Source of the DNA: an uncultured Flavobacteriales bacterium
GTDB taxonomy: Bacteria > Bacteroidota > Bacteroidia > Flavobacteriales_E > Vicingaceae
DNA: 5,367 nucleotides
Assembly: GCA_937901255.1 (NCBI GenBank)
Contig: CALCHN010000013.1
Span: forward strand, 1-5,367
Direction: 5' to 3'
Shown in pieces: positions 1-4,540 of the stretch (the first letter of the stretch is position 1; each line of letters begins with the position of its first letter). A model generated the notes under the pieces. It saw nothing but the letters and a program-made list of their open reading frames with translations. It did no database searches and was not told the DNA's origin. A program made the translations under genes and the position numbers.

Positions 1-626
1 TTACAGGAGATTTGGTAAACGACATAAGTGAAGAAGCCTTGCCTTTTGTAGATACGCTTAAGAAAATACAAGCTCCTTTAGGTGTTTATTCCGTATTAGG
101 AAATCATGATTATGGCGATTATTTTTACCAACCAGAAGATATTGAGGGCAAACAACATAACCTGAAATTGATGAAAGAAATTCATGCCAAAATGGGTTGG
201 AAATTACTTAACAACGAGCATCATATTCTTGAAAGAGATAACGAACGCTTAGCAATTGTCGGTGTAGAAAATTGGGGGCACGGACACCGATTTCCGAAAT
301 ACGGAGATATTGAAAAAGCAAAAAGTGGCTGTTTAAAAGAAGATGTTAAATTACTTTTAAGTCACGATCCATCGCATTGGGATGCTCAAATATTAAAAGA
401 ACACCAAGATATTGCTGTTACCTTTTCCGGACATACCCACGGTATGCAATTTGGCATTGAAATTCCAGGCTTTAAATGGAGTCCTTCGGAATATATTTAC
501 CCACAATGGGCTGGGTTATACAAAAAACACAATCAACAAATTTATGTAAATAGAGGCTTAGGCTTTTTGGGCTATCCTGGAAGAGTAGGTATTTTGCCTG
601 AAATTACTGTTTTTGAGTTGGGGTAA
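1..626 (+). CDS. Calcineurin-like metallophosphoesterase, C-terminal part (5' end outside window)
   Basis: This is the C-terminal part of a calcineurin-like metallophosphoesterase of the broad YkuE/YaeI-like group (COG1408 type), which hydrolyses phosphoester bonds with a two-metal centre. The frame is open from base 3, so a TTG at 12 is not the real start: the codons before it read T-G-D, giving the metal-binding block TGDLVND. Numbering from that TTG, further blocks are GNHD (residues 30-33, the catalytic His), SHDP (117-120) and GHTHG (140-144). The missing 5' part should hold the first DxH block; Bacteroidota members often also carry N-terminal membrane helices, which cannot be seen here. 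The C-terminus (GYPGR, then ITVFEL) is typical of the family and looks intact. The substrate is unknown; the family includes enzymes acting on lipid-linked or nucleotide phosphoesters. The gene ends 22 bases from the convergent XRE gene. Family call is firm, substrate is not. Confidence 0.93.
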   Translation, partial: TGDLVNDISEEALPFVDTLKKIQAPLGVYSVLGNHDYGDYFYQPEDIEGKQHNLKLMKEIHAKMGWKLLNNEHHILERDNERLAIVGVENWGHGHRFPKYGDIEKAKSGCLKEDVKLLLSHDPSHWDAQILKEHQDIAVTFSGHTHGMQFGIEIPGFKWSPSEYIYPQWAGLYKKHNQQIYVNRGLGFLGYPGRVGILPEITVFELG

Positions 627-651
627 AAAAAGTTATGTATTACTTTTTTTA
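624..651. terminator. Bidirectional A/T hairpin terminator formed by two stop codons
   Basis: A perfect 10-bp inverted repeat: TAAAAAAAGT (624-633) pairs with ACTTTTTTTA (642-651) around an 8-base loop. The 5' arm begins with the phosphoesterase stop codon (624-626), and the 3' arm ends with the complement of the XRE stop codon (649-651). Each strand therefore gives a hairpin whose 3' arm is a run of seven T. It contains only one G-C pair, so it is weak as a classical intrinsic terminator, but its position between two convergent genes supports the role. The structure is seen in the sequence; termination is inferred. Confidence 0.6.
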
Positions 652-870
652 ATCTTTAAAATCAAAAAAATCTTTAACATCTACCTCTAGTGCCTCTGCA
701 ATTTTTTTTAACATTAATGAGGTAGGATTTTGACGACCATTTTCTATTGCTGATAAATTAGATTTTTCCATTTCAATTTTTAATCCTAAATCTAATTGAC
801 TATAACCTTTTAATTTTCGGGTATAGGAAATACTCTTACCTAAATATTTCAAAAACTCTTGGTCAGTCAT
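649..870 (-). CDS. XRE/Cro-family helix-turn-helix transcriptional regulator
   Basis: A 73-residue single-domain DNA-binding protein of the HTH_3 (XRE/Cro/CI) family. The five-helix fold spans about residues 10-70: the pattern 'RKLKGYSQLDLGLKI' gives helices 1-2, 'EKSNLSAIENG' (35-45) is the recognition helix with the typical S-x-(I)-ENG-R ending, and 'PTSLMLKKIAEALEV' forms helices 4-5. No metal-binding, protease or ligand-binding domain follows, so it is probably a small homodimeric repressor. The frame stays open to a GTG at 900, but the ATG at 870 is preferred because homologues usually begin with a short M-x-x-x-E/F-L-K-x-L-G lead. A weak minus-strand -7-like element (AACCTTTG, complement of 900-907) would also start transcription downstream of the GTG. 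It is divergent from the T9SS paralog operon and could regulate itself and that operon; this is inferred from position only. Confidence 0.88.
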   Translation of the reverse strand: MTDQEFLKYLGKSISYTRKLKGYSQLDLGLKIEMEKSNLSAIENGRQNPTSLMLKKIAEALEVDVKDFFDFKD

Positions 871-900
871 AATGACCAAATTCTTTAAAATATTAATCAC

Positions 901-987
901 AAAGGTTATGATTTTTAATAACTATAACGATTAATTAAAAACTATTTTGTATCATTGCAAATCAATAGGTTAATTAAAAACTAACCT
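901..987. promoter_or_regulatory. Divergent intergenic region with AGGTTA half-sites and a 14-bp direct repeat
   Basis: The region between the XRE gene and the first T9SS paralog holds several repeated short sequences. TTAATTAAAAACTA occurs exactly twice (931-944 and 970-983). AGGTTA occurs at 903-908 and 967-972, and its complement TAACCT at 982-987. The last two form a 6-bp dyad with a 9-base spacer (967-987) just downstream of the predicted transcription start. XRE-family repressors typically bind short dyads overlapping their own and neighbouring promoters, so these are candidate operators. The dyad could instead act as a 5' leader hairpin. The repeats are directly visible; regulator binding is inference. 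Confidence 0.4.
950..957 (+). promoter_or_regulatory. Candidate Bacteroidota -7 promoter element for the paralog operon
   Basis: TATCATTG matches five of the six defined positions of the Bacteroidota -7 consensus TAnnTTTG and is followed by CAA, a common context. No clear TTG is found at the expected -33 distance; the nearest similar triplet is TTA at 931. Transcription would start near 962-965, giving a leader of about 40 bases before the ATG at 1003. The second paralog lacks this element upstream, although its leader is otherwise copied. Confidence 0.45.
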
Positions 988-1062
988 TAAAAACAAAAAA
1001 TTATGAAAAACACAATACTATTTGCATTAATCTTTATGATATCATTTAGCTTAGTTGGACAA
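970..1062 (+). repeat. Duplicated leader plus signal-peptide segment, copy 1
   Basis: The 33-base leader (970-1002) and the 60 bases coding for the signal peptide (1003-1062) are repeated at 2308-2398. The leaders differ by two single-base gaps and one substitution; the signal-peptide codons differ at 8 of 60 bases. Similarity stops just after the Gln codon that ends the signal peptide, and upstream it stops at TTAATT, so the -7 element was not copied. Confidence 0.8.
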
Positions 1063-1800
1063 AATTACAATCTTGAAACATATTCAATTGGTATATTTCA
1101 TCCGAATAAAATAACATTTTCAGGTGATAACTGGGTATATTCTGTTGACAACATAAACCACAATTATTTTATTCAAGATTCTACAAATATGACAGGATCT
1201 TTTGAGGGTGGCGAGGAAGTAATTATACATTATTCACAACAAACAACATATACAATTGATGTAATTAAAGAGTTCACCAATAATGAATTATTATATGGAG
1301 ATATTAAAATTACCATTTCTTTTCAAAGTGATTTAGCTAATCAGTTATCATTATCATATATTGATAGTAATAACAATACTGTATTAACTGGGAGTCAAAC
1401 AATGGGTTCAAGTGGTATAGATCATGAATTCATATTCAACAAACCAAATGGTGTTAATATAACTAAATTAAAGATTTCTATTAATGGCACACATGACGGC
1501 ACTTTTTTACCAGATATTTATGAATTGAGAGCTTTAAAAATAGAAGTTGATCAGTTAACTAACATCCAAGAAAACATCACTAATAACTTTAATGTTTATG
1601 CTTACAATAAAAACTTAGTAGTTAAAACAACTGAATTTGAGGCTTACGCTTTAACCGTATATAATTTAAGTGGTCAAGTAGTTTTTGTAAAAAACACCAA
1701 TGGTAATCAGGATATTCCCTTAACCTTAGCATCAGGAATGTATATTGTAAATATTAACAACGGCAAAGAAAGTTTTAACCAAAAAGTGGTTGTTCAGTGA
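1003..1800 (+). CDS. Small secreted protein with T9SS C-terminal sorting domain (paralog 1)
   Basis: A 265-residue exported protein of unknown function. Residues 1-20 are a signal peptide (Lys at 2, hydrophobic core, 'SFSLVGQ' end). Residues about 21-185 are a beta-rich, Asn/Thr-rich region that I do not recognise, possibly a single beta-sandwich. Residues 186-265 are a type A T9SS sorting domain (Por_Secre_tail/TIGR04183 style), with the 'LTVYNLSGQ', 'GMYIVNI' and 'KVVVQ' strands. The usual PNP motif is absent and replaced by 'VYAYNKN'. By family knowledge the protein would cross the inner membrane by Sec and the outer membrane by T9SS, then be released or anchored at the surface with the tail removed. 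It is paralogous to the gene at 2339: 16 of 20 signal-peptide residues and 73 of 80 sorting-domain residues are identical, while the middle is nearly unrelated. Its TGA stop overlaps the next ATG. Export call strong; function unknown. Confidence 0.9.
   Translation: MKNTILFALIFMISFSLVGQNYNLETYSIGIFHPNKITFSGDNWVYSVDNINHNYFIQDSTNMTGSFEGGEEVIIHYSQQTTYTIDVIKEFTNNELLYGDIKITISFQSDLANQLSLSYIDSNNNTVLTGSQTMGSSGIDHEFIFNKPNGVNITKLKISINGTHDGTFLPDIYELRALKIEVDQLTNIQENITNNFNVYAYNKNLVVKTTEFEAYALTVYNLSGQVVFVKNTNGNQDIPLTLASGMYIVNINNGKESFNQKVVVQ
1561..1800 (+). repeat. Near-identical T9SS sorting-domain coding segment, copy 1
   Basis: Aligned without gaps to 2870-3109, with 223 of 240 bases identical by hand count. 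The stretch 1592-1678 (87 bases) is completely identical to 2901-2987, including all third codon positions. The two copies are direct repeats 1309 bases apart, long enough to serve as substrate for homologous recombination. Confidence 0.85.
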
Positions 1801-2315
1801 TGTTTGGCTGTTATATAATAGAAATTTCATCTTCAATTATTGCATTCTCTGCTTTATTGTTTTCTATTATATCTTTTCATATGCAACAAAAAAAACAAGA
1901 TGAATTACAAAAAGCTTCTGTAAAACCTATGTTGACTATTAAAAGTCTAATTTATATAAATAAAAAGTCTATTGAAATTTTAAATTCTGGAGTTGGACCT
2001 GCTATTATTAAGGACATAAGGTTTTATAAAAATGATAAATCATATTCTAATATAGTCGAGTTATTTGAACTAGGAAAAATTACATGGGATTCATTTAGTT
2101 ATATCCCAACTGGTAAAGTTTTGAATAATTCGAGTAAAATTGTTTTGGTTGAATTATCTCAAGAAAATTTAATGAAATCTAATAAAATAAAAAATAAAGA
2201 AGCATTGAAAATTCTTGCCGAATGGCAAAATCAAAAATCAGGTATAACTATAACCATTGATTATGAAGACATTTTAGGTAATAAAATGAATCAACTTAAA
2301 GAAGTACTTAATTAA
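1800..2315 (+). CDS. Single-pass membrane protein with a C-terminal beta-rich domain, unknown function
   Basis: A 171-residue protein. Residues about 5-27 form one hydrophobic helix with no cleavage site, followed by a polar stretch (QQKKQDELQK). A soluble domain then starts at 'VKPML' (41-45), contains 'ILNSGVGPAII' (60-70), and ends with a strand pair around 'GITITIDYEDILGN' (148-161). The plan 'one helix, then K/R-P-x-L-x-I, then N-x-G-x-GPA, then a Y-x-D strand' recurs in many uncharacterised bacterial membrane proteins; I know no experimentally defined role. The ATG at 1800 overlaps the previous gene's stop by one base (TGATG), suggesting translational coupling; a GTG one codon earlier (1797) is possible but less likely. 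The stop codon (2313-2315) lies inside the leader copied from paralog 1. Being placed between two secreted paralogs, it may be a partner or immunity-like inner-membrane protein, or unrelated cargo; the sequence does not decide. Confidence 0.8.
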   Translation: MFGCYIIEISSSIIAFSALLFSIISFHMQQKKQDELQKASVKPMLTIKSLIYINKKSIEILNSGVGPAIIKDIRFYKNDKSYSNIVELFELGKITWDSFSYIPTGKVLNNSSKIVLVELSQENLMKSNKIKNKEALKILAEWQNQKSGITITIDYEDILGNKMNQLKEVLN

Positions 2316-2398
2316 AAACAACTTAAAAATAAAAAATTATGAAAAATACAATACTATTTACAATGATGTTTATGATGTCATTTAGTTTAGTTGGACAG
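2308..2398 (+). repeat. Duplicated leader plus signal-peptide segment, copy 2
   Basis: Second copy of the segment at 970-1062. The copied leader (2308-2338) begins inside the last codons of the membrane-protein gene and supplies its TAA stop at 2313-2315, so the duplication boundary lies within that reading frame or the frame ran into the copied leader. Confidence 0.8.
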
Positions 2399-3109
2399 AG
2401 TACAAATCCAATTGAGAGTTATGGAATTACACCAAACCAATTTGTAAATAGTGGTTGGTTTGTTAATACAACTGAGATAACTTCTCAAAATCAAACGTAC
2501 AATGAAACCAACGAAACTATTTATACTGATAATACAAATACCTATTTAGATGTTAGTTTTAATGGTTTTCCTAATGGTTCCACAACTTCAACCATTAAAA
2601 TATCTAAATCCATTCCAAGTGGGTATGAGAATCTTAATATTGACATTGATTCATATAACCATAATAATGGTGGAGCTAACAGTATTCAATTAGAGCAATT
2701 TATAAATGGTGTCCTCAATACTACATCATCTGTATCTATTGGAAATAACAATTATGATATCAACGATTTAACTGACTCAATAGTACTGGTCTTTCAGGTT
2801 AGTTTAGATCCATTTATGTTGAAAGGATTTGGTTTTTATGAATTTATCATTTATGGAGACTTAATAACTAATATCCAAGAAAACATCACTAATAACTTTG
2901 ATGTTTATGCTTACAATAAAAACTTAGTAGTTAAAACAACTGAATTTGAGGCTTACGCTTTAACCGTATATAATTTAAGTGGTCAAGAAGTATTTACAAA
3001 AAACACCAATGATAATCAGAATATTCCGCTAAACTTAGCCACAGGAATGTATATTGTAAACATTAACAACGGCAAAGAAAGTTTTAATCAAAAAGTGGTT
3101 GTTCAATAA
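2339..3109 (+). CDS. Small secreted protein with T9SS C-terminal sorting domain (paralog 2)
   Basis: A 256-residue exported protein, paralog of the gene at 1003. Residues 1-20 are a signal peptide ending 'SFSLVGQ'. Residues about 21-176 are an Asn/Thr/Ser-rich beta-type region with several N-x-T/S stretches, which I do not recognise. Residues 177-256 are the T9SS sorting domain, again without the PNP motif. Faint similarities to paralog 1 in the middle (an 'E-T/S-Y' near residue 26, a Trp near 40-44, and a strand followed by a short linker into 'TNIQEN') suggest a common ancestor with strong divergence rather than an unrelated domain. The ATG lies 23 bases after the membrane protein's stop. 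No promoter element is visible immediately upstream, so co-transcription with the two preceding genes is likely. Secretion call strong; function unknown. Confidence 0.9.
   Translation: MKNTILFTMMFMMSFSLVGQSTNPIESYGITPNQFVNSGWFVNTTEITSQNQTYNETNETIYTDNTNTYLDVSFNGFPNGSTTSTIKISKSIPSGYENLNIDIDSYNHNNGGANSIQLEQFINGVLNTTSSVSIGNNNYDINDLTDSIVLVFQVSLDPFMLKGFGFYEFIIYGDLITNIQENITNNFDVYAYNKNLVVKTTEFEAYALTVYNLSGQEVFTKNTNDNQNIPLNLATGMYIVNINNGKESFNQKVVVQ
2870..3109 (+). repeat. Near-identical T9SS sorting-domain coding segment, copy 2
   Basis: Second copy of the 240-base segment at 1561-1800. Seven amino-acid differences separate the two 80-residue sorting domains. The stop codon differs (TAA here, TGA in copy 1), and similarity is not evident past the stop. 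Confidence 0.85.
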
Positions 3110-3129
3110 CTATGTCATCCTATGTATGC

Positions 3130-3166
3130 AAAGAATAAAATATCTTAGGAAAATTTATCTTTTTTT
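3130..3166 (+). terminator. Possible weak A/T-rich terminator after the paralog operon
   Basis: AAAG-A-ATAAA (3130-3139, one bulged A) can pair with TTTATCTTT (3154-3162), with a 14-base loop, followed by further T bases to 3166. The position, 20 bases past the paralog 2 stop and before the next promoter, fits a terminator. The stem has only one G-C pair, so this is tentative. Confidence 0.3.
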
Positions 3167-3185
3167 CATCTGAAAAAAAATTATG

Positions 3186-3193
3186 TAGTTTTG
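3186..3193 (+). promoter_or_regulatory. Bacteroidota -7 promoter element for the outer-membrane protein gene
   Basis: TAGTTTTG is a complete match to TAnnTTTG. No TTG is found at the -33 distance; that region is a T-tract/A-tract (3160-3180). Transcription would begin near 3198-3200, leaving a leader of only about 10-12 bases before the ATG at 3210. This suggests that the gene is transcribed separately from the paralog operon. Confidence 0.55.
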
Positions 3194-3209
3194 GACTTTA
3201 ATCATCCAA

Positions 3210-4100
3210 ATGAAACCTAAATTTATTGTAATAGTTGTATTGTTGAGTACTATCAGTACTTATGCTCAAGAATACATTGACTTAATCAAGTTTCACTACT
3301 CTCCTACTCCAAAAAATAGCTTTGTAGATACTACTGGAAAAGCTCCACTATCGGAAATGGGGTTAGATTTAACGCTTCCTTTAAAAATTAATGATTCGCT
3401 AGCTATTATTACTGGTGTTTTTTGGGAGAATATTACTACTCAATTAGCTCCTGAAGCAGAAAACACTATTGTTTCTACATTTAACCTTAGGGTAGGAATT
3501 AACAAAAAACATAGCGAAAAATGGTCGGGAACATACTTGTTACTTCCTAAAATCAGTTCCGACCTCAAAGACGTTAATAAAAATCATTTTCAACTGGGTT
3601 TTTTAGGTTTACTAAAACGTAGTTATTCTGTCAACAAAAACTACAGTGTTGGTTTGTATTACAACCAAGAATTGTTTGGTCCTTTTTTCGTTCCATTATT
3701 AGGGATTTATCGCAAAACTGAAAAATGGGAAATTAACTTTACCTTACCTATTTGGGCAGATGTTAATTATAGCATCAATAAAAAAATTAGTGCTGGAACA
3801 ACTTTTAGTGCTTTTGTAAGAAGTTATTATTTGGGAGAATATGATAGTTATGTGGTAAAGAAAAACAACGAACTTTTTGGTTATTTACAATACAAATTGA
3901 CTAAAAGTGTTTTGCTACAAGCCAAAGTAGGTCATTCTATTGGTAGAAGTTTTAGAGCTTATCCTGATGATGAAAAAGTTGATGCTGGAGTTTCAGCTTT
4001 CCGATTTGGTGATGACAGAGAGCAACTTAATCCTGATTTTAAAAACGGTTTAGTTTTTAATTTTAGAATGATTTATCGTTTTGATTTAAGTGGGAGATAA
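3210..4100 (+). CDS. Outer-membrane beta-barrel-like protein (DUF6268-like)
   Basis: A 296-residue protein with a clear signal peptide (residues 1-20: 'KPK', hydrophobic core, 'STYAQ' end). The rest shows alternating polar/hydrophobic strands rich in Tyr, Phe and Trp at regular spacing, for example 'YSVGLYYNQELFG', 'WEINFTLPIWADVNY', 'ISAGTTFSAFVRSYY' and the final 'LVFNFRMIYRF'. This is the pattern of an outer-membrane beta-barrel. Overall layout and length resemble the uncharacterised Bacteroidota family DUF6268; I assign this from memory of the pattern, not from a search. No TonB box, plug or T9SS tail is present, so it is not a TonB-dependent receptor or T9SS cargo. It has its own -7 element and a terminator-like hairpin at its stop codon, so it is probably a single-gene unit. 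Ligand or transport role unknown. Confidence 0.8.
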   Translation: MKPKFIVIVVLLSTISTYAQEYIDLIKFHYSPTPKNSFVDTTGKAPLSEMGLDLTLPLKINDSLAIITGVFWENITTQLAPEAENTIVSTFNLRVGINKKHSEKWSGTYLLLPKISSDLKDVNKNHFQLGFLGLLKRSYSVNKNYSVGLYYNQELFGPFFVPLLGIYRKTEKWEINFTLPIWADVNYSINKKISAGTTFSAFVRSYYLGEYDSYVVKKNNELFGYLQYKLTKSVLLQAKVGHSIGRSFRAYPDDEKVDAGVSAFRFGDDREQLNPDFKNGLVFNFRMIYRFDLSGR

Positions 4101-4141
4101 AGAATTTTCTGAAAATCATAAAACTAAATTCTTTATTTTTT
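4098..4141 (+). terminator. A/T-rich stem-loop with T-run at the end of the outer-membrane protein gene
   Basis: TAAAGAATTT (4098-4107, starting with the stop codon) pairs perfectly with AAATTCTTTA (4126-4135) around an 18-base loop, followed directly by a run of six T (4136-4141 region). The shape matches an intrinsic terminator, though the stem is A/T-rich and the loop long. Confidence 0.5.
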
Positions 4142-4196
4142 GCCTCACCCGAAACTACCTATTGTAGTTTCGACCTCTCCAAAGGAGAGGTGAAGC
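4142..4196. repeat. Palindromic intergenic element with two adjacent hairpins
   Basis: Two perfect hairpins lie side by side: CGAAACTAC (4150-4158) with GTAGTTTCG (4164-4172), 5-base loop; and ACCTCTCC (4173-4180) with GGAGAGGT (4184-4191), 3-base loop. An alternative outer pairing, GC-C-TCACC (4142-4149) with GGTGA-A-GC (4189-4196), has one mismatch and would enclose the first hairpin. It is markedly more GC-rich than its surroundings. The 'CCTCACCC ... CCTCTCC-AAA-GGAGAGG' wording resembles palindromic repeats I recall between genes in many Bacteroidota genomes, but only one copy is in this window, so dispersal is not shown here. Confidence 0.5.
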
Positions 4197-4201
4197 GGAA
4201 C

Positions 4202-4227
4202 CTTGGGACAAGCCCCAAGAATTTTTT
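4202..4227 (+). terminator. Intrinsic terminator hairpin with T-run
   Basis: CTTGGG (4202-4207) pairs with CCCAAG (4214-4219) around a 6-base loop, followed by AA and six T (4222-4227). This is the most classical Rho-independent terminator shape in the window and reads on the plus strand, so it would catch transcripts passing the outer-membrane protein gene before they run antisense into the convergent operon. Confidence 0.6.
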
Positions 4228-4232
4228 ATTAT

Positions 4233-4532
4233 CTAATCCTTCTTAAATATCCTAAACAAGAAAAAACCTTTCTTCTCTCCTCTTGCTTTAGCAGCTTTTT
4301 TAGCTGTTTTTTTCATTCTTTTTTTGGTCGCCTTCGTCTGAATATTTATGTGTCTTTTCTTACCTTCTTCTATAGACTTCTCTTGAGCTTTTTCTTTCTC
4401 CTCTTTCTGTTTTTCTAACATTTTCTCACGCTGTTTCACTTGTTTAGAAGCTTTCCCCTTTTGTGCACAAGCATCAACAGAAACAACCATAAATATTGCA
4501 AATAGTATATATGTCCATTTTTTCAACCTCAT
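4233..4532 (-). CDS. Small, very basic exported protein or lipoprotein, unknown function
   Basis: A 99-residue protein. Residues 1-23 are an export signal (RLKK start, hydrophobic core to 'VVSV'). Around Cys22 the sequence 'SVDAC' could be a lipobox (Val at -3, Ala at -1, though Asp at -2 is unusual), while 'ACA|Q' would also suit signal peptidase I. Residues 25-60 are a charged Lys/Glu helix likely to form a coiled coil. Residues 60-80 carry 'KRHINIQTKATKKRMKKTAKKA', a segment I associate with uncharacterised small Bacteroidota proteins ('H-x-x-I-Q-x-K-x-T-x-K-R-M-K'). The C-terminal end is hydrophobic/basic ('FFLFRIFKKD'). It starts 8 bases after the stop of the T9SS gene upstream, with a purine-rich AAGGGA a few bases before the ATG, an SD-like site that is unusual here. 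Co-transcription is likely. Function unknown; plus-strand frames over it are shadows. Confidence 0.8.
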   Translation of the reverse strand: MRLKKWTYILFAIFMVVSVDACAQKGKASKQVKQREKMLEKQKEEKEKAQEKSIEEGKKRHINIQTKATKKRMKKTAKKAAKARGEKKGFFLFRIFKKD

Positions 4533-4540
4533 CTTATCCC

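Noticed and set aside
12..14. TTG at 12 as the start of the phosphoesterase
   Set aside because: The codons before it encode T-G-D of the metal-binding TGDLVND block, so the gene begins outside the window.
871..900. Ten-residue N-terminal extension of the XRE gene from a GTG at 900
   Set aside because: The ATG at 870 gives the normal family start, and the best -7-like element on that strand overlaps the GTG.
649..2315. Toxin-antitoxin or phage-defence module built on the XRE gene
   Set aside because: No toxin-like partner is adjacent: the phosphoesterase is a normal housekeeping-type protein in the opposite orientation, and the other neighbours are secreted or membrane proteins.
931..2319. 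TTAATTAAAAAC at 931, 970 and 2308 as attachment sites of a mobile element
   Set aside because: The repeat is short and A/T-rich, there is no integrase or transposase, and two copies are explained by the leader duplication.
3160..3179. Hairpin TTTTTTTC / GAAAAAAA with 4-base loop
   Set aside because: The T-run is on the 5' arm and no T-run follows on the plus strand; it looks more like T-tract/A-tract DNA upstream of the -7 element than a separate terminator.
4203..4418. Plus-strand open frame of 71 codons
   Set aside because: It is antisense to the basic small protein; its Phe/Leu/Ser-rich product is what a Lys/Glu-rich gene gives on the other strand, and it runs out of a terminator hairpin.
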